Source: CAZZBK01 sp964387325 (GTDB lineage Bacteria > Planctomycetota > Planctomycetia > Pirellulales > PNKZ01). Taken from it: a stretch of 64,000 nt of DNA. Position 1 is the stretch's first letter. Each line of letters begins with the position of its first letter. The stretch covers positions 1 to 64,000 of the forward strand of contig CAYLYE010000003.1 in assembly GCA_964387325.1 (NCBI GenBank), read 5' to 3'. A program made the translations under genes and the position numbers. The notes beneath the pieces were generated by a model. The model had not been told where the DNA came from. It was given only the letters and a program-made list of their open reading frames with translations, and did no database searches. Of the stretch, positions 58,768 through 64,000 are shown piece by piece.

Positions 58768-59571
58768 ATGTTCAACGTGAACACCTCATTGTCGTCGCTT
58801 CCCAAGGTGTCCCGCAGGGCACTGGCGGCTCGACGTGCGTTCACGCTGATGGAATTGTTGCTGGTGGTGTTGATCACCAGCGCGATTGCTGGCATGGCGG
58901 CGATGGTCTACTCCGGTGCTCATGTCACGAGCCAGCAGCACATCTGTCGGCATGAGATGTCGCAACTGCGACAGGCCTTGGCCCGGTTCAATCGCGACAC
59001 GGGTTATTGGCCCGGCCAGGGACCGTTTCAGCGCGTCAGCGATGGCGGTGCGATCGCCGACTCGGTCTCGGCCGACTGGCTGCACTCGCCCGCCAACTTT
59101 TGGATGCTGTTTCAGAATCCACTCGATGGCAGCGGGCATATGCTGTCGGCGTGGGATCCGGTGACGCGGCGCGGCTGGAACGGCCCGTACTTGTCGCAGT
59201 CGGGCAACATGCTGGTCAACGTGAGCGATTTTCTCGGCGGCAGCCAGCAGATCATCAGCGCCGTGTATGGCGTGGCCGACTCGTTCCCGGCTTTGCCGAC
59301 GGCCGACGGCTCGTTTGTCTGGCAGGGGTTGAGCCCGGGCGAGTCGTGGGGGCGACCGTATCTGTTGTTCATCGATGCCCCGCAAAACACGGCGTACATG
59401 AACTTGCTTGCCGCGCGGGTCAGTGGCATGAACACGGCCTCGCCCACCTATGTTGCGCTACAAATGATCGTCAACGGATCGACGACCACGGACGACAGTG
59501 TACTGATCGGAGCAGGCCCGGACGGAGTCTTTGCCACGGCGGATGATTTCGTCCTCACGGTGCTGCGATGA
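58768..59571 (+). CDS. Pseudopilin 5 (GspG/GspH-like)
   Basis: 267 residues. The leader is longer (MFNVNTSLSSLPKVSRR, then ALAARRA), with FTLMELLLVVLITSAIAG and Ala at -1. Later HEMSQLRQALARFNRDTGYWPGQGPF is GspG-like in that a helix leads to a D-x-G-x-x-P loop. It lies 18 bp after pseudopilin 4. Its stop overlaps pseudopilin 6 by 4 bp (ATGA). Confidence 0.88.
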   Translation: MFNVNTSLSSLPKVSRRALAARRAFTLMELLLVVLITSAIAGMAAMVYSGAHVTSQQHICRHEMSQLRQALARFNRDTGYWPGQGPFQRVSDGGAIADSVSADWLHSPANFWMLFQNPLDGSGHMLSAWDPVTRRGWNGPYLSQSGNMLVNVSDFLGGSQQIISAVYGVADSFPALPTADGSFVWQGLSPGESWGRPYLLFIDAPQNTAYMNLLAARVSGMNTASPTYVALQMIVNGSTTTDDSVLIGAGPDGVFATADDFVLTVLR

Positions 59572-60695
59572 ACTCAAAAACTTGCGATTGTCGCGCGAGT
59601 CGGGCGACCGGGCCGAGACGGCCTGGCTATGAGCGCACATGTCGTGGGCTGACGCTGCTCGAAATGCTGCTGGTCGTGTTCATCTTGTCGGCCGTGGCGC
59701 TCGGCGCGGTCTCGCTTACCGATAAGGTCGATTCGCAAGGGCGGTTCGACGACACAAGTCGGCGGTTGAATTTACTGCGCGACGCGATCGTTGGTCCGCG
59801 GCAGTTCACGAGTGCCGGTCAGCGGATCAACAGCGGCTTTGTGAACGACCTGGGGACACTGCCCGCGAGTGTGTCGCGATTGACGCTCACGCTTAACGAC
59901 GCACAGACGACCATTCCGCGCTTCCAAGCGTACGCGCCGTTGTTCTTCGATCCGACGGTCGACTCGCCCGGCACCGCCTACGGTCCCTACGGCTGGGACG
60001 CGACTACGAACACCGACGCGGTCGCCGTCAGTGGCACGATCTTGTATAAGGGTTATCGCGGGCCGTATCTCGCGCTCGATGCCGGAGTTACGAGCTATTT
60101 AGAATCGACCACGCTGAACATGGTGACCCTGTTTCGCGATGGCTGGGGTACCCACGGTGTCACCGACGACACCTTGAACTTTGGCTGGCTGTGGACCGCG
60201 CCGTCCGCGACGAGTGTCGCACCCTACATTTCGCCGCTGCAAATCACGAGCTTAGGCGCCGATGGTGTCGTCACCAGCGCGCCGACGCTCAACGTGCTCG
60301 ACAATGACGTGAATGTGTCGATCTCGGCCGACGATTGGTCGATCCCCTCGCTCACGCTGACGGTTCGCAACACGCTCGGCGAACAAACAAATATCAACGC
60401 CGCTCTGCTGGTCTTCACCCCCTCGGGCTGGCGACGTTTCCAGAGTACGGCCCAAACGATTGCCGAGGGCACTGCAACGACCCCAACCACCGCGACGTTC
60501 ACGCTCGTCGGCGAGACCACGAGCGACCGTATCCCGCTCGGGCAGCATTGGCTGCTGCTGTTTGTGGACGACGGCAACACGCAACCTTCGGCCAGTGACG
60601 CGCCGCTGCTGAATTCAACAACCACGCAAGTGATTGGCCGCACGATCGATGTTTACCCACGCGCCTCAGCCACCGAAACGCTGACGATCGAGTAA
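59568..60695 (+). CDS. Pseudopilin 6 / minor pilin-like protein
   Basis: 375 residues. The leader is MNSKTCDCRASRATGPRRPG plus YERTCRG. LTLLEMLLVVFILSAVALG follows, with Gly-1, Leu+1 and Glu+5. The C-terminal 300 residues include PTVDSPGTAYGPYGWDATTN and YRGPYLALDAGVTSYLESTT, resembling GspJ/K-like large minor pseudopilins in size only. It overlaps pseudopilin 5 by 4 bp and the PilM/N-like gene by 1 bp (TAATG). Confidence 0.87.
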   Translation: MNSKTCDCRASRATGPRRPGYERTCRGLTLLEMLLVVFILSAVALGAVSLTDKVDSQGRFDDTSRRLNLLRDAIVGPRQFTSAGQRINSGFVNDLGTLPASVSRLTLTLNDAQTTIPRFQAYAPLFFDPTVDSPGTAYGPYGWDATTNTDAVAVSGTILYKGYRGPYLALDAGVTSYLESTTLNMVTLFRDGWGTHGVTDDTLNFGWLWTAPSATSVAPYISPLQITSLGADGVVTSAPTLNVLDNDVNVSISADDWSIPSLTLTVRNTLGEQTNINAALLVFTPSGWRRFQSTAQTIAEGTATTPTTATFTLVGETTSDRIPLGQHWLLLFVDDGNTQPSASDAPLLNSTTTQVIGRTIDVYPRASATETLTIE

Positions 60696-62479
60696 TGACC
60701 CACGAACCGTTTTATCAACGCTGGCTGCCGAATCTCGACTCGCGACTGCTCGTCGTCGAGACCGATGGGTTCGTCACGCGCGCGCTGGTCGTGCGGCGCG
60801 AAGGGAAGTCGGCCGCGATCGAGGCTCTCGCCGAGTCACGTCAGACGTCCGCCGACGCGGCCCTCGACGAAGCACTCGCGGCGCTCGGGGTCGCCAAGCT
60901 GCCGCGCCGCGCCATTCTGCTCACGCACGAGGTGATCACGAGCATCGTGCCGTTGCCAGTCAACCCGGCCAAGCCACGCGCCGCCGATGAGATGCACGAG
61001 CTTGTCCGGCTCGAACTCGAACCGCAAGTTGCGATTCAGTCGGGAGCCCGTCCGATCGGTGAAATTCTCGTCGGGCTCGGCGCTCTGAGCTACGAGCAGG
61101 TGGCCGAGGTGCTCGCCGAGCAAGAACAGCTACGCGAACCACGCGGGGCAGGTACCGCGCGACGTGGCGTGGCCCGATTTGGCGAGATTGCCCGCTCGCT
61201 CGGTCTCGTCACGAACGATCAACTGGATCGAGCGCTCGGCTTGCAGCAGCAGTTTCGCTTGTCGAGCGACGATTTGGTTTGCGGCTGGGTCGGACAGAGC
61301 GGTGAGCTTCCGCAGCAGCCGGGCATGTATCGCTGGCTGGTCAGTGGCATGGATCGCGGCACGCGCGACGCCTGGCATCAGCGCTTTGCCGCGCATCGCA
61401 TCGAGTTGCGAAGTATTTATCCGCAACTTGCCAGCAGCACGGCAGCGGTCGAGGTGGGCGAGGCCTGCTTCGCGGCGGTGATCGACATGCAGCCGGGCAT
61501 GATCTGTGCCACGCGACTGTCGCTGGGCGCGATCGATTCGCAAACCATGCAACTGTCGACCGGTCGACTCCCGACGGTCGAGTTGTGTGCCGATCTGATC
61601 GGCCGCGCCCCGCTCGATGCATTTTGGGTCAGCGGGCGGAGTGTGCCATCGGGGAGTTTTGTCTCTGAGTTGTCAGCCTTGCTCCGCGCGCCGCATCAGC
61701 CGTGGACGTTCGTTGTTGCCGAAGGGCTTGTCGCTCCGCCGCTGGAGGCTCTCGCCGGGCCACTTGGCGCCGCACTGTGCGAGTGGCGGCGCGGCACGCG
61801 AGGCGCGCTCGTGGGTGTCGGGGCGCAGGACCCTGGCCCGCCGCTCTGGCAACGCCTGGAAGTTGTGCAAGCCGCTGCGGCTCTGATCGTCGCGCTGTTC
61901 ATCTTGTACTCTGAGATCACGTTGCGCGGAACGCTCAGCCGATCGACCGCGCAACTCGCCGCCGCGCAACAAGAGTTGGCCGTCGTGCAAGGTGAGAGCA
62001 ACGTGGAAAAAGCTCGTGCCGAGTCGGTCAAGCAATTGCGCGCCGAACTGGTCGTGATCAACGACCAGAAAAACGAATATGAGCACCTTCTGCAAGTGAT
62101 CGAAGGGGATCTGGCCGATCGCAATGCGTTTGTCCGCCAGTTGCTCGACGTGCTCGCCGCGAGTATTAACGAAGATGTGGCCGTCGATCAAATTCGCGAA
62201 GAGAATCAGCAGAAACAACAGTTTGTCATCTCCGGTTGGGCGCTCAGCACCCAATCGGCCGAGCAGTTCATCGATCGCGTCGGACGACGGTTGCCCAGTT
62301 GGGAATTGAGCGTCGGTAAACGCAAGCTCAGCGAGAAGACCGGTCGCTTCAAACTTGATGGCTACGCCTGGGAAGTTGAACTGCATCCGAACGCGCACAT
62401 CAGCAAGGTCAAGTCGCTCAAGGGTGACGACGCACCGGTGCCACAGCAACGCGTTGCACAGCACGGGGGGCAACCATGA
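60695..62479 (+). CDS. PilM/PilN (GspL)-like protein with paired MshEN-like motifs
   Basis: 594 residues in a pseudopilus operon. Residues 1-118 look like an actin-fold start (VVETDGFVTRALVVRREG, then RRAILLTHEVITSIVPLP). Then two 24-residue motifs follow: 120-143 (PIGEILVGLGAL to EVLAEQ) and 161-184 (RFGEIARSLGLV to RALGLQ). They match the G, hydrophobic, G, Leu and terminal Gln spacing of MshEN c-di-GMP motifs. A second actin-like part runs to about 370. TM helix 391-408, coiled coil 412-475, PilN-like beta domain to the end. So a fused PilM-PilN/GspL platform, possibly c-di-GMP responsive. Confidence 0.83.
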   Translation: MTHEPFYQRWLPNLDSRLLVVETDGFVTRALVVRREGKSAAIEALAESRQTSADAALDEALAALGVAKLPRRAILLTHEVITSIVPLPVNPAKPRAADEMHELVRLELEPQVAIQSGARPIGEILVGLGALSYEQVAEVLAEQEQLREPRGAGTARRGVARFGEIARSLGLVTNDQLDRALGLQQQFRLSSDDLVCGWVGQSGELPQQPGMYRWLVSGMDRGTRDAWHQRFAAHRIELRSIYPQLASSTAAVEVGEACFAAVIDMQPGMICATRLSLGAIDSQTMQLSTGRLPTVELCADLIGRAPLDAFWVSGRSVPSGSFVSELSALLRAPHQPWTFVVAEGLVAPPLEALAGPLGAALCEWRRGTRGALVGVGAQDPGPPLWQRLEVVQAAAALIVALFILYSEITLRGTLSRSTAQLAAAQQELAVVQGESNVEKARAESVKQLRAELVVINDQKNEYEHLLQVIEGDLADRNAFVRQLLDVLAASINEDVAVDQIREENQQKQQFVISGWALSTQSAEQFIDRVGRRLPSWELSVGKRKLSEKTGRFKLDGYAWEVELHPNAHISKVKSLKGDDAPVPQQRVAQHGGQP

Positions 62480-63258
62480 TCTCCGGTGCTCGATCGTATC
62501 GCGAGGCGGTGACCACCGTGGTCGTGTTGGCCGCGTTGGTCGTGGCTGGCTACAGCATGTGGCGCTGGAACCCCAGCACCCGGTTCGGGCTCACGATGTG
62601 GGCGCGCGTCAAAGCGGCGCAAGCGCAAATCGAACAAACGCGCGCCGAGATGGTCAAGGCACGCGGCTCGATCCCGATCGTCGATGCCGATCCGGTCCAG
62701 TTGGCGCAAGAGAAAGTCGAGGCCGAGGCGATCCGCGACGCGCGGCGCGGTGAGCTCGATGTGGCCAAGTCACGGTTCGCCTCGAACGACATCGCCCGCC
62801 AAGCGCAGAACGTGGCGATTGCCGAGTTGGCGCGACTGCATCAGGTGCGGATCGTCGAGGTGGCCCCCTACAGTCTCGTGGCGCAGACGCCCAGCCGTGT
62901 TGCCTCGCCGGCCTCAACCGCGCCCACCCCCTCTACACCTCCACAAGTGCCCGCAGCACAACGTCCCAATGCGACGACAGCGCCGGCAACAACCGTTGCC
63001 CCTCCTGCGACCAAGCCGGTGCCGCCGCTGGTCGTTGGGCCTTTTGTCGATTACAGCTTGCTGCTCAAACAGTTCGACCGCCCGGTGCAGAAATTGGTGC
63101 TCGAAGGTTCGTTCACGGCGCAGCGAGAATTTCTTGCCGCTCTCGATGATTTACCGCAACGGGTAAGTGTGTTGCGTTTCGAACTGGAGCGGCTCGAAGA
63201 GCCCGATACAACCGAGGACGACGCGCCGCTGCGGACGACGCTCGTGCTCTTGCAATAA
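62476..63258 (+). CDS. PilO/GspM-like pilus assembly protein
   Basis: 260 residues. Short cytoplasmic start, TM helix at residues 12-30, periplasmic coiled coil (about 35-125), a Pro/Thr/Ala linker (about 140-190), then FVDYSLLLKQFDRPVQKLVLEGSF and LEGSFTAQREFLAALDDLPQ, the PilO-type ferredoxin-like fold end. Low sequence identity but correct topology and position. The ATG overlaps the upstream stop by 4 bp. Confidence 0.8.
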   Translation: MISGARSYREAVTTVVVLAALVVAGYSMWRWNPSTRFGLTMWARVKAAQAQIEQTRAEMVKARGSIPIVDADPVQLAQEKVEAEAIRDARRGELDVAKSRFASNDIARQAQNVAIAELARLHQVRIVEVAPYSLVAQTPSRVASPASTAPTPSTPPQVPAAQRPNATTAPATTVAPPATKPVPPLVVGPFVDYSLLLKQFDRPVQKLVLEGSFTAQREFLAALDDLPQRVSVLRFELERLEEPDTTEDDAPLRTTLVLLQ

Positions 63259-63263
63259 GGCCC

Positions 63264-64000
63264 ATGATGGAAGTTCACTCCAGCTTGCTCGACGAATTGC
63301 TCGAAAAGTGCCGCCAGGTGCAGGCCTCGGATCTGCATCTCTCGGCCGACGAGATGCCCTTCGTGCGCGTGCATGGCCGTCTGCAACCATTGGGGAGCGA
63401 ACGGCTCAGCGCCGCCGCGGTCGAGCAGCTAGCCTATGACATGATGCTCCCCCGGCAACGCGCGGTGTTCGACGATCATTTGACGCTCGACCTCGCCTAC
63501 GCGCCACAACTTCACGAGCGGTACCGCATCAACGTGTACCGTGAACGGGGTCGCGTGGCGGTCGCGATTCGCCGCTTGGAAAACCGCTTCCGTGAGTTCA
63601 GCGAGTGGGGGCTACCACCGCAATTGGCGCAGCTCGCCGAGCTGCGCGACGGGCTGATCCTCGTCACGGGGCCGACCGGCAGCGGCAAGACGACCACGCT
63701 CGCCACGATGATCCATCAGATCAACCAATCGCGCGCCTGTCACATTGTCACGATCGAAGACCCGGTCGAATATGTCCACCAGAACCATCGCTCGTTGGTC
63801 CATCAGCGCGAGTTGCACGCCGACGTGCCCAGCTTCGCCCAGGCGGTCCGCGCCTCGCTGCGCGAAGACCCCGACGTGATCCTGGTGGGGGAAATGCGAG
63901 ACGTCGAAACGATTCAAGCCGCCGTCACGGCTGCTGAGACCGGACACCTCGTCTTCTCGACGCTCCACACCGGCGACGCAGTCGGCGCTCTCGACCGGAT
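63264..64000 (+). CDS. PilT/GspE-family ATPase (partial at window end)
   Basis: At least 245 residues, open at the 3' end. It starts with ATGATG at 63264; the second ATG is also possible. N-terminal PAS-like part has LEKCRQVQASDLHLSADE. Walker A GPTGSGKT is at 136-143, the Asp box DPVEYVH at 166-172, Walker B DPDVILVGEMRD at 202-213, and the His box begins HTGD at 235-238. It lacks the N-terminal MshEN-type domain of PilB/GspE, so it looks PilT-like (twitching-type retraction, or pseudopilus disassembly). It lies 5 bp after the PilO-like gene. Confidence 0.9.
   Translation, partial: MMEVHSSLLDELLEKCRQVQASDLHLSADEMPFVRVHGRLQPLGSERLSAAAVEQLAYDMMLPRQRAVFDDHLTLDLAYAPQLHERYRINVYRERGRVAVAIRRLENRFREFSEWGLPPQLAQLAELRDGLILVTGPTGSGKTTTLATMIHQINQSRACHIVTIEDPVEYVHQNHRSLVHQRELHADVPSFAQAVRASLREDPDVILVGEMRDVETIQAAVTAAETGHLVFSTLHTGDAVGALDR

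Noticed and set aside
63264..64000. GspE/PilB-type secretion ATPase
   Set aside because: It lacks the long N-terminal domain of PilB/GspE and begins with the short PilT-type N-terminus, so PilT-like is a better call within what is visible.

Overview
The window is GC-rich bacterial chromosome, most likely from a member of the Planctomycetota (probably Pirellulales-like). I infer this from gene content. There are two DUF1080 (3-keto-disaccharide hydrolase-like) secreted proteins and a secreted WD40 protein. Three TPR/SPINDLY-type O-GlcNAc-transferase-like proteins are present. A giant Ig-repeat protein starts with a LEPR-XLL-like motif (LEYLETRWML). Six type II/IV pseudopilins carry long C-terminal domains, four of them with the N-terminus FTLLELLVVVAIL. 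Small Lys- and Cys-rich proteins also fit. No rRNA, tRNA, transposase, CRISPR array or prophage was seen. A 10-N assembly gap lies at 56457-56466, inside a pseudopilin gene.

Layout. 0-7.4 kb is housekeeping: threonine aldolase, hisD, hisC, apt, a DUF433/DUF5615 toxin-antitoxin-like pair, a secreted protein and NAD kinase. 7.7-18.2 kb holds a dual-GGDEF protein, a 50-residue basic protein, the WD40 protein, two tandem TPR-OGT genes, two DUF1080 proteins and an FGE-sulfatase-fold protein. 18.2-19.0 kb has no protein gene, but holds a perfect sigma-54 promoter followed by two terminator hairpins, so it may encode an sRNA. 19.0-24 kb carries an HD-GYP protein with a degenerate receiver, an Hpt protein, a class II cAMP phosphodiesterase-like enzyme and Lnt. 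24-31.5 kb holds a coiled-coil membrane protein pair, DUF423, a hydroxyacid dehydrogenase, SOD, Ugd, a sugar-nucleotide epimerase/reductase, a GNAT and a MaoC-like protein. 31.8-41.2 kb, all on the minus strand, holds a 2061-residue protein of 20 Ig-like repeats and five tandem Flp-pilin-like genes. 41.5-50.4 kb has an MlrC peptidase, two HicAB modules with operator-like repeats, a four-ACT aspartokinase, a third TPR-OGT and a BshB1-like deacetylase. 50.5-54 kb has a beta-helix protein and a Cys-rich exported protein.

54.4-64 kb is a pseudopilus/type II secretion-like operon: six pseudopilins, a PilM/N (GspL)-like platform protein, a PilO/GspM-like protein and a PilT-like ATPase cut by the window end. 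From 58.8 kb the genes overlap or abut, often as ATGA or TAATG.

The most interesting points are: (i) paired 24-residue MshEN-like motifs (c-di-GMP-binding in MshE) inside the PilM/GspL-like protein rather than on the ATPase, in a window that also encodes c-di-GMP synthesis and breakdown domains; (ii) the sigma-54/terminator locus at 18.56-18.80 kb; (iii) an HD-GYP receiver with Asn at the phospho-acceptor site next to an Hpt gene; (iv) the pilin-like array and giant Ig protein, both with signs of recent DNA duplication; (v) operator-like repeats at both HicAB promoters.
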